Assembly: GCA_036924085.1 (NCBI GenBank)
Contig: JAVGWX010000007.1
Location: 70,517,535 to 70,581,534, forward strand
Direction: 5' to 3'
DNA: 64,000 nucleotides
DNA from: Ariolimax columbianus
Taxonomy: Eukaryota; Mollusca; Gastropoda; Stylommatophora; Arionidae
Part shown: in pieces, positions 55,035 through 64,000 of the stretch
Position numbering within the stretch: position 1 is the stretch's first letter
Layout: every line of letters starts with the position of its first letter
Program-made: the position numbers and the translations under genes
The notes under the pieces: model-generated
Told to the model about the DNA's origin: nothing
The model's input: the letters and a program-made list of their open reading frames with translations, nothing else
Database searches by the model: none

Positions 55035-55500
55035 CCCAGTGGTCTCGAGGTAAGGTGTTCGCTTCGAGTGCCGAAGATCGTTGGTTCAAATCACGGTGGG
55101 GATCAAGATGCTGAGCAGCGCATGAGTTGCTAGCGTCAGGGCCAGCGAACCATAGCTACCAAGACCCTTCTACACCTCCACGCGGTGGTCCTGGATAACA
55201 GGCTGCAGCAGAGCAGTCTGGCTAAGGAGAACGGATCGAAGAGGGAATATTAACTCGGTACTCAAAAAATGCTTGCTGAAGTCGGATGTGTTGGACCGAA
55301 AGGGGCAAATATCGCAGCCAAGCTGTAGACTACGACACAACGCATTCCGTTCTCTGGACTACATTCTGTTACTTAAGCCCTTTCAGGGTTTGGCAGCAGG
55401 AGATTGAGAACGAACGAAGAAGAAGAAGAAGAAGAATCACGGTGGAGGCCGCGTATTTTCCGGTGAAAATTACCCTTATCTCTGTGTAGTGAGATTGGGA
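55035..55500 (+). mobile_element. tRNA-like SINE split by SINE-A
   Basis: CAGTGGTCTCGAGGTAAGGT (A box) and GGTTCAAATCACGGTGG (B box) at 55038-55099, then continuing after the SINE-A insertion at 55446 with AGGCCGCGTATTTTCC. The head resembles the antisense SINE at 50505. Confidence 0.6.
55100..55434 (+). mobile_element. SINE-A copy, full length, perfect 11-bp target duplication
   Basis: AATCACGGTGG at 55089-55099 and 55435-55445. The 335-bp element defines the ends of the family: 5' GGATCAAGATGCTGAGCAGC, 3' GAACGAACGAAGAAGAAGAA. It sits in the B-box region of another SINE. Confidence 0.96.
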
Positions 55501-55549
55501 TCACGTGTTCAGTGTCCAGCACGTTAAAATACCCTGGCAGCTAGAGATC

Positions 55550-55775
55550 GAAATGAGTAGGATTAACAGCCGCTGCCCGGACAGCAATTACAGCAATTGG
55601 TTTACATCAATTCTATTAAATAATCTTCCCAAATTGTTTGTATCTTCCCCCAGGCCAAGTAAGCCGCAGGAAGTTGTAAAATACCTACTACATTTACCCG
55701 AAGCATTCGGCTACCTGACAACAGACATTAACATGCTTGTTTGAATACCAGGATTCTAAAAATTCCAAATATAGA
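55550..55775 (+). repeat. Interspersed repeat family E, copy 2
   Basis: CCAAGTAAGCCGCAGGAAGT, CATTCGGCTACCTGACAACA, CTTGTTTGAATACCAGGA and CCAAATATAG align with 23190-23335. Confidence 0.5.
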
Positions 55776-55834
55776 TATATGCATGCGTGATTTTTTTAAA
55801 GATATATAATAAAAGAATTGATAGCTATGTATAG

Positions 55835-56905
55835 GGCGTGTTGAAAGATAATCAGTTTGAATTTCGCAAGGCCAGAGGTACATGGGATGTCATCGGATCA
55901 TTGATGAATGATAGATCAAAGACTATCCCTACTTATCTGCTTTATTGGCTACGAGAAAGTCTTTAGACGAGATCCCTGAACAAACTTTTTTAGACGTTGC
56001 AACAAGTATGTATAGTGAGACCATTCATTAGGTTGATCCAGAGCATTCATGCAAATTAAGAGGCTATTATTTTAATCAAAGAAGGACTCACAGATCCAGT
56101 TTCAATAAACATACATGGTTTAACCGAGTCTATATTGAGAACATTCTGAGATGATCATGACAAAAGTTGTTCGAAGTTGTAATAAAGATGTCAAAGTAAT
56201 CGTTATGAAACTTAAAGGTATGGAATTTGTCGATGACATAGCAGGAGGATCAATGGCAAGTTTGCAAACGCTGCTTGACACAATTTCAAGCACACCCAAA
56301 TAATTTGACACGAAAATAAAACCATTGAAGACAACGACTTTGGTAACAGTCAACTAACATAGGAAAATTAAAATAATCAGCAATGGAGAATTAATCGAAC
56401 AAGTAGAGAAGTTTACATATTTAGGGCAAGCCATAACGAAGATGCCCGCAGTGAGACATAACGCGAGGCAAGGACTGAATTGGTAAAAAAGGGTTTCAGA
56501 TAAAAAACTGAAATTACAGAACCTCAAAGAAAATCAGGATTGAACTAAGGAGCTGACTGGGGCTGAAACATGGACTATAACAATGAAGAATAAAAAAAAA
56601 GCTTGGAAGTGTTCACATATGGTGCGATCGTATCATTGAAAGAGTGAGTTAGACAGAAAAAAAGATAACATGGTGCTCAAAGACAAATGTTGAAAATGAA
56701 AAAAATACTACGATTGAGTTGACTGGGACACACTATGAGACATGAAATGCTTCTAAAGAGGATATTAGAGAGCAAGATTCAGAGAAACAGAGGGAGGGGG
56801 CGACCGAGACTCATATTTACATCTCAGGCGTGCAGAAGTTAAGGTCAAATGGAGAGACATACTTATACAACCTTACAACCAGTCTAAGGACTGACCAACC
56901 ATTTG
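55835..56905 (+). mobile_element. Non-LTR retrotransposon ORF2 relic, TAAAG tail
   Basis: Ordered fragments: NQFEFRKARGTWDVIGSL (55850), IRLIQSIHAN (56030), MEFVDDIAGGSMASLQTLLD (56220; catalytic box with both Asp), VEKFTYLGQ-like residues (56405), RKIRIELRS (56535), GAETWTI (56565), RMKKILRLSW-type residues, LLKRILESKIQRNRGRGRPR (56750), VKWRDILIQPY (56845). It ends in TGTAAAGTAAAGTAAAG. Many stops; the sequence is eroded throughout. It covers RT to the C-terminus. Confidence 0.85.
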
Positions 56906-56947
56906 ATGTAAAGTAAAGTAAAGTAACCCATATCATTACTACTGTAG

Positions 56948-57187
56948 AGGGGACGGCGTGGCCTAGTGGTTAAGTGGCACGGCTCACAACCAGAAGGTGC
57001 TGGGTTCGATCCCCATCACAGCACCGGCCGTTACCCCGGGGTAGCAAACCCTTAGAAAATGCAGGAGGAAGCAGACCCTTACATAAAATGCATGCTGAAG
57101 TCGGATGCACTGGGCCGACAGGCGCAAAATAAAAACCACAGTGTAACGCACACACGCCTTGGGGAATTGATAAATAAGGCGAACGAG

Positions 57188-57218
<31 letters not shown>
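56948..57218 (+). mobile_element. SINE-D copy, young, perfect 13-bp target duplication
   Basis: ATTACTACTGTAG at 56935-56947 and 57219-57231. Intact A and B boxes, same body as 27156 with about a dozen differences, and an about 33-base A tail (57188-57219). Poly-A length and perfect flanks mark a recent insertion. Confidence 0.96.
56959..57013 (+). promoter_or_regulatory. Internal Pol III promoter (A and B boxes) of SINE-D
   Basis: TGGCCTAGTGG (56959-56969) and GGTTCGATCCC (57003-57013), identical to those in the 27156 copy. Confidence 0.8.
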
Positions 57219-57221
<3 letters not shown>

Positions 57222-57284
57222 ACTACTGTAGGGGTGTAAGGTGCTAGCAATGTCACATTTCAAAGGCTCGGCTATATGAGGGCG

Positions 57285-57441
57285 GTAGCCATCTCCTCTC
57301 CCTCGACACGGTACCCATTTAAGGCTGGGTCGAATCCGGGAGCCGTTGCGGTCTGAAACAACATTACAGCCTCAACTGGGGAATAAACCCAGGACCACTC
57401 AGATGTGGAGCCAGCGCGCTAACCACTGCGCTACGCGGCTC
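57285..57441 (-). mobile_element. SINE-C copy, antisense
   Basis: The minus strand reads GGGAGCCGCGTAGCGCAGTG (A box), GGGTTTATTCCCC (B-box remnant), GACCGCAACGGCTCCCGGAT, and core CGACCCAGCCTTAAATGGGT. The best-preserved tRNA head in this family. Confidence 0.78.
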
Positions 57442-58149
57442 CCAAATGATGATGATAATATATTAGGACCCCCTTTCATTCATGACTGTTAAGACCTTCG
57501 AGAGGTAGCTCTCTACTTAGTTTGTTTGTTTTCTTTCTCCATGCGACCATGTCCAACTGCTGGGTCTCTGCTCGTGTGTAGCATGTCGACCGAAACCTCT
57601 ACAGATTCCCCAGGTGGAGCCGAGTACTCGACTGTCTCGGGATGAGGGACACGAGGAATATTAACAGCCCAATGTTTGTGTCAGACTTTCTGGGTATGTC
57701 TGTGTCTGACTCCCTATATTTTCGTGTTGTGCCCCTGAGGTCTCTGGATTATGTCCACCTTCGTGTCAGCTTAACCCTTGCTGTACTGAGGTTAGGAGAG
57801 ATATCGTGTAACCTACGGTAAGTATGGAGGAGGAGGGGAGGCAGGAGGAAGGCAGCTTTAGTTCGGACAGGGAGGTTCTTGAGTAGTGATAAACCTGGGC
57901 TGATATATGGAGTGTAGTCAAGCAGAAATTAAGCGCCATCATTTACTGGTTTCCTACGGCTTAAGCCAGGCAACATCCGCAGCAAGATGCAGCCTAAAAA
58001 ACAGGATATCCGATCGAAAGCACACTAATTTCACAGAATAAAGTTCTTTATACCACCTGGTGAAGGAGTTGTGAATTATAATCCGAACAGGAATATCAGA
58101 AAACGACACAAACACCAGAGCGAGTCGAGAGCGCAGCCATTCAGGCGCG
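57442..58149. other. Unassigned
   Basis: No gene or repeat recognised. It ends in the microsatellite complex. Confidence 0.5.
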
Positions 58150-58800
<651 letters not shown>

Positions 58801-59080
58801 TACATTTATATTGAAACATAAATTGTTGAATTAATATAATAATAATTAAAATAAGAGAGAAAGAGAAAGAGAGAGATAGAGAGAATATAATCGGAAGAGG
58901 GTAGGGGAAGGTGATAAAGCAAAAGAGTTGAATGTTAGCCTAAGCAAAGTACAGAACGTATTTAAACCACGAGGCGTAAGACATCCCGTTAGGGTGATTA
59001 AACGGTTCTCGACCTTATTTTGCTGTAGATCCACATTGTAACATGAGACGATGTCAGTGTTTCTGATATTGACCTTACAC

Positions 59081-59241
59081 CTGCTGACGATGGATGTGTC
59101 GGATGGAAAGGTGCAAATATCGCAGTCAAGCTTTAAACTAGCGACACAATGCATTCCGTTCTCTGAACTACATCCTGCTACTTACAAAGCCCTGACCAGA
59201 GCGTGGTAGCTGGATATTGAGAATGGACACAGGAGAAGAAA
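59081..59241 (+). mobile_element. SINE-A copy, 3' half
   Basis: CCTGCTGACGATGGATGTGT to GAGAATGGACACAGGAGAAG. Starts within the shared core. Truncated and divergent. Confidence 0.75.
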
Positions 59242-60537
59242 ATCACCTTATACTGGTGTCCAGGGCTATTGAAATGTTTGGTGACCGGAGGAATACAGTT
59301 CAAGGCCAGGCTCCAAGTGCAACGATTGCAAATAATGACGTTGATTATATTGCTGGACGTGCAGGGAAACCTATTTTTCATCTCAATCCCTGAAGCAGTT
59401 TTTGAGATAAAAGAGAGATTCACCTGTTTGTACAATTATTCAATATGTTGTTAAGCTAGATGAGATTGTAATGAAATAATATATTCAATTGATTGTAAAT
59501 CGTTAACTGATACACAAACGAAATATGACAAAACAAAAGATTTGTTCAGCACGGTAAAAACTAATACGCACCAGGATCAACACATGCAGTTTATTAAACA
59601 CTGAATGTCGTGTTTTTCTTTTTTTTCTTAAATTCTGAATTGCTGGTTTGCAAAGATAAAAATGCTTCTGGTTTGTGTTTCAAAGTTGAATGCATTAATT
59701 TTCTTATTTGAAACTATTTCAGAGTTATATTATTTTAGTAAATACATGAAGAAGTATTTACATTTAAAAAAAATATATTAATCTGTCGTGAACTTCCTTA
59801 TTATAAATTTACTATTGCCATAAAATTATGCAGTTTTTCAATCATAGCTGGAAGAGACCACTGATAAAGCAATTTTATTGCCTCTCCAGCACGAACGATA
59901 AACGAAGTTGTTTAACGTCTGTTTCACGTGTGAAGGTCATCTGCAGTGTTGGTTGTTTTTTTTTTAAAAAGGTGTGGAAAATATTTATAACAATTTGTTT
60001 TTTCTACTGGCTATACAAAAACTTAAAATGAATGTTCACATTTTCATTAGTCTGTGATTTCATTATAGTTGCTATTTATTTATTGTGCTTAATGAAGTCA
60101 TCCAGTCCCTAACAGAGATACAAGTCGTCAGATTAACGGTGATACGATGTTTCACTCTTCCTCCTCTTCCTTCTCCTTCTTCTTCTTATTATTATTAGTG
60201 TTATTCTTCTACGTTGTCGTTTGATCTAAAATAATCACATGGATTTCAATAATAACCCTGCTTGTTTATCATATTCTTCTCTCATACGTCACCAGATAGC
60301 TTGAAGAATAGCACACCTTTACTCAGCATTATTCAGCTTAAAGTTGACAACCACAAAGAAGACATCTAGTTCTTTTCAAAGGTATTTACAACACGGACAC
60401 GCTTTACAAGTCCGAAGGTGAGACAATTAACGTTTGCTCTCTGACTTATTTTATTGCTGAAACTATTCACATAAAAAGAAACCGCAAACAAAACAGAAAG
60501 AAGACATAGTAGTATCTGCAAGTATTTATAAATAAAC
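59242..60537. other. Unassigned, about 1.3 kb
   Basis: AT-rich. CTTCTTCTTATTATTATTAG simple sequence at about 60175. No gene recognised. Confidence 0.5.
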
Positions 60538-61201
60538 TTGTTGAATGATTTCAATATTTGTTCAAAGAAATGCAAAGAAATAAACTGGAGTGCACTGAGA
60601 AAGTTTAGGAGTGATTACAAAACGCTGAAAGACGGAAGACACTGGGAAGCACGTACGAAAAGAGGAATAAAAGGAGTTGGGAAGCCGTGCTACTCTAATA
60701 TTAAATTTTCAGCTAGTCTTTATCAAGCTTCCCTGGCACATAGTTCCTGTAAGGTAAACGAAGATAGCAGCTTTGTAAATATGTCGAGATCTCAGTCGGC
60801 CTGTTTGGCTATGCCCGAACAATCAATAGCTGGAGAGATCGGGTAAATACACCCCAGAAGCCGATCTCCAAGATTTATTTTGCACAGACCTTCATGAACA
60901 CAAACTACACACACACCACAAGCATCTTCCTCACAGACAACTCGACGTTGAGGACCAAGAAACACGAGATAGAATATCGTGTCCTGTCACAATCTATACC
61001 AAGTTCCATGTCGACGGATGTGCTATTTCTGTGGAATATTACCCTAGACCTTCACTGTTCCACTGTTTTGACGAGTTCTTGACAAGGAAGGAATTCCAAC
61101 TTGAAAGACGTACATCTTTGGAATTATATGCTACAACTTCCGGTGGTGGATTGTATTTTTCTTCCGTGTTTATCTCTGTGGCCAGGTTAATAGTGTCATA
61201 G
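60538..61201 (+). other. Two nearly contiguous open frames, function unknown
   Basis: A 102-codon frame starting with ATG (60538-60846, Lys/Ser-rich) overlaps a second frame of about 123 codons without ATG (60830-61201). The second has mixed composition, including TIYTKFHVDGCAISVEYYP and PSLFHCFDEFLTRKEF, less biased than most frames here. A single frameshift would join them. I recognise no domain and see no clear splice signals. It could be a decayed gene, an exon or chance. Confidence 0.25.
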
Positions 61202-61769
61202 TTCGCGTACATCATGGAGAATTGACGTAGACTCTTTAATTGCTAGCTTGTTTAATGCTTAATGTTTAGTCAAATTGTGTTGTATGGAGCATTTTAAGGT
61301 TGAATGTTTAGTCAAAGAATATTTCACAGCATATTTCAATGTTGTCAAAGAGTGTTCCGCAGCAGATTTTAAGGATGAATAGTTGAGTGGAACTCTATAG
61401 CACATTCGTGCGCAATTCTTGAGACACCCATCTCATATTTATACATTTTTAAAAACTTATATTGCTGAATGTAAAATAAATATTATATTTATACACACAA
61501 TATATGTTGCAGAATTAAAACAGTGTAACTGGGGATTGGTGGAAAAAGAAATATCGGAAATCTAAGGACTGTCTTTTTTGTTTTATAATGAATATATATA
61601 TATATATATTACTTTTGTATGTGTGTGTGTGTATGTGTAATTTTTTTTGTAGCTATCACACGCTTGTTGTTCCTATCGTTGTTGCCTCTTTATTTTGTTA
61701 CATGAATTTTCCAATTTTTAGATGTCATTTATTGTTAGAAAACAGTAGTTTGCATTGTTGGTGTATTAT
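61202..61769. other. Unassigned, with a short degenerate repeat
   Basis: TTAATGTTTAGTCAAA / TTGAATGTTTAGTCAAAGAA / AATGTTGTCAAAGAGTG recur at about 50-bp spacing (61255-61375). A TA/GT microsatellite lies at about 61592-61638. Confidence 0.5.
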
Positions 61770-62560
61770 AACTCATAAAGGGTTTGTTTTAGTGAAAGGT
61801 TATCTCAGTTTAATGAACGCTAGCTCTGAAAGGGATTCATGTAGTGAAGGATTGCTCATATAGGGATCACTTTACGGACAGATTACGGATAATATGACTA
61901 ATCTAGTGAAAGATTACACATGAAGGTAATACTTTAGTGAAACGTAACTCATCAACGGACAACTTTAGTAAAGAATTACTCATAAAGGAAGTGCTTTCGT
62001 TGAGTTACTCATGAATGAACTAATTTAGTGAATAGTAACTTATAAAAATAACTTTACTAATGAAAACAAAATGCATGAAAACATACAGCAAATGATAAAC
62101 ACTGATAGAAGAACACCCATCTTCTTCTGTATCATTGCTACAGTCATAAAGAAATACTTGTAACAGTTCTACATTAATGGAAGAATGATAAATAAATAAT
62201 GTTAATGACGTATTAATCAAGGAATACTTATGAAGATATTATAGTGATACAGGAATAATTTTAATAACGTTGAATTAATCAAGGAATACTTATGAAAATA
62301 TTATAGTGATAAAAGAATAATTTTAATAACGTTATATTAATCAAGGAATACTTATGGATGAAGAAACACGTATAACGATGATGTATTAATTCAGGAATAT
62401 TTATACCAATCTTGCATTAATCAAGGAATAATTACACCAATATAGCAAAATTAGAATAGCCAAGAAATACTTAAAACGGCGTTGCATTAGTAAAAGAATA
62501 CTTTTAGCGATGTTGTTTCATTAAAGGAATACTTATAACGACACAGCAGTAACGAAATCA
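61770..62560. repeat. Old degenerate tandem array, about 30-bp unit
   Basis: The left part has AGTGAAAGATTACTCAT-type units; the right part has AATCAAGGAATACTTATGA + AGATATTATAGTGAT-type units, with one clean 62-bp pair at 62215-62340. Both parts share GAATTACTCATAAAGGAA / GAATACTTATAACGA, so they probably have a common origin. Confidence 0.7.
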
Positions 62561-63439
62561 TAATAATTTAGGGACTTCATTTAGGAAATGATGGCTATTA
62601 CGTGCCCAACTAAAGAACTAATTCACTAAATACAACACACAATAAATGTGTAGTCATCAATGGACATGGCAAACATATATTATTCTTTTCCATGGTGGCA
62701 GCTTGTTTGTTTACAATCTTCTTTTCGGCCATTTTAGCTGTAGGGAATTGAATTTGCTTTCTTTGGATTGGTTTGTTAACTTGACTTGTTATAGAGCGTT
62801 GAGGTAAAATGTATGTGATATCTTGTTTTTGTCTGCCCTGCAGTAGTGTCATTGTCATATGACTAGATATTCTGTTGTTATAGGCGCGCAGTGGTGGCTG
62901 ATTGTGCGCCATTCCCAAGAAGTAGCGCAATCGTAAGGGAGAGAAGAAAATAAGGTAGCCAAATAGCATCCCTGTCGAAGGGGTTTCCCTGAACGAGATT
63001 TCACCTGTTTTCACGTGGGGAGACCATATCTCTCTCGCAGCATTTCCTTAACAGTAAAGCAAAGTAACAATTTACAACTGGATAAACTGTGCATGACGAG
63101 ACTTGATTGAACGCTACATTTACCACGATAAGCGAGCTACTCTGTTACTCAGTCGCTCATAGTTCCTGAGATGATGAGCCCATCAATTTTGGCTGATAGT
63201 GATTAAGACATCCTCTGCCGCTGAAGGATAAGGGATTGTCGCCGAACTGACAAATGCAGACGAATTGGACTAATGACCGCTATAGGTAAGCCTATTCAAT
63301 CTAGTGTTAATTAAGCATAATTCAAATAAAAGTTGTAGAGGAATAGATTCTTAACCCTTTTCTCACTTCAATACTTGACTGTTATTATTAATTGGCTTAT
63401 TTACATAGCTAAAATAAGGAAAATGTTAATGAAGCATGT
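62561..63439. other. Unassigned, with a 134-codon antisense open frame
   Basis: The minus frame 62610-63014 has balanced composition (RETPSTGMLFGYLIFF, MTMTLLQGRQKQD) and basic patches but no domain I recognise. It may be part of an unrecognised mobile element. GCTATAGGTAAGCC at about 63281 looks like a splice donor but has no partner I can identify. Confidence 0.3.
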
Positions 63440-63550
63440 CTACAGATTTGAGCGGTAACAGATATCGGGTTTCAATACCGTTATCAACACTTGCTAGTTG
63501 ACCCAGCTGTGAATAGCTACTAGTTTACTGTTAGTAAAGGAAAAACAATG
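63440..63550 (+). mobile_element. SINE-C copy, fragment
   Basis: GGGTTTCAATACCGTTAT (B-box remnant) then TTGACCCAGCTGTGAATAGC and TAGTAAAGGAAAAAC, aligning with 42200-42290. Confidence 0.6.
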
Positions 63551-64000
63551 AGAAAGCCTAAAATCCAATTCCTCTTGTCATATTTTCAGATAATCTGTAT
63601 CTTAGCACACGTATTGGTGCTTTCATAGCAATAATTTTACATTCTGTGGTTGCAAGCAATATGCACATCCCTCGTTAATCGCACTTTGCGACATTGCTAG
63701 AAGGTTACAATAGACATATTTTTCAGCCTGGTAAGTATAGATTAACCAGCAACAAATACTGAACTTTTACAATATCATTCTCTCTTTGTATCATCTGTTT
63801 TTCTGGAAACTTACTATCATAATCACAGCCATCATTCATATCATCTACGTTAGCTCGCTACTTAGAAGAAAGTTGTATGTTCACACAATACATAGTTACC
63901 AATATTGATAGAACCGTTACACATTATGCTTTCATTTGATCACAGCAGATCTATTTGTTCAAACTAAATATATGTCGCAGCTCTCATTATATTATTACAT
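63551..64000. other. Unassigned
   Basis: No recognisable feature to the window end. Confidence 0.5.

Noticed and set aside
63281..63297. Splice donor (ATAGGTAAGCC) as evidence of an exon
   Set aside because: A single donor-like motif without a coding frame, acceptor or homologue is expected by chance.

Overview
This is eukaryotic, intergenic or intronic DNA from an animal genome. It is AT-rich, about one fifth tandem repeat, and full of decayed retroposons and mariner relics. There is no bacterial operon structure, no ribosomal or authentic tRNA gene, and no exon chain that I can defend as a host protein gene. The repertoire (several non-LTR retrotransposon families with short tandem 3' tails, tRNA-derived SINEs, mariner elements, very many minisatellites) fits a lophotrochozoan, most likely a mollusc. 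That assignment is inference.

Layout. 0-9 kb: SINE copies, a 56-bp array, a mariner transposase relic with an internal in-frame 18-bp repeat, LINE 3' ends, and 17-, 53- and 51-bp arrays. 9.5-15.05 kb: an extremely uniform 54-bp array of about 100 visible units, broken by a 100-N assembly gap. 16-23.5 kb: 45-, 44-, 27-, 40- and 38-bp arrays, a second mariner relic, and an RNase H-bearing LINE end. 23.5-25 kb: a LINE inserted in an array and itself split by a SINE. 26-27.4 kb: a mariner-derived inverted-repeat element and a young tRNA-SINE with perfect 13-bp target duplications. 29-32 kb: 63- and 60-bp arrays. 33.6-40.3 kb: a cluster of non-LTR fragments, some nested, plus an old 28-bp array broken by later insertions. 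40-48 kb: SINEs, degenerate arrays, a long TTC tract, and a SINE whose interior has become a 34-bp array. 48-50.2 kb: one LINE inserted antisense inside another, with an 8-bp target duplication. 51-59 kb: a 28-bp array, SINEs, a degenerate LINE, the second young tRNA-SINE and large GACA/GATA microsatellites. 59-64 kb: mostly unassigned AT-rich DNA with a degenerate about 30-bp array.

I use local names for repeat families. SINE-A is about 335-370 bp, starts GGATCAAGATGCTGAG, and usually ends in a GAA-type tail; 13 copies. SINE-D has a tRNA-like head with A and B boxes and a poly-A tail; 3 copies. SINE-C is tRNA-related with a GACCCAGCTGTAAATGGGTA-type core; about 5 copies. Family B is about 340 bp with an AAC-rich tail; 4 near-full copies and fragments. 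Families E and F are low-copy.

The main biological story is about repeats. At least five tandem arrays appear to have grown out of transposon segments. Two otherwise different SINE families share a central domain. Target-site duplications let the order of several insertions be read directly. I did not find a convincing undescribed molecular system. The strongest leads are the in-frame repeat expansion inside the mariner transposase, the homogenised 54-bp array, and the shared SINE core.
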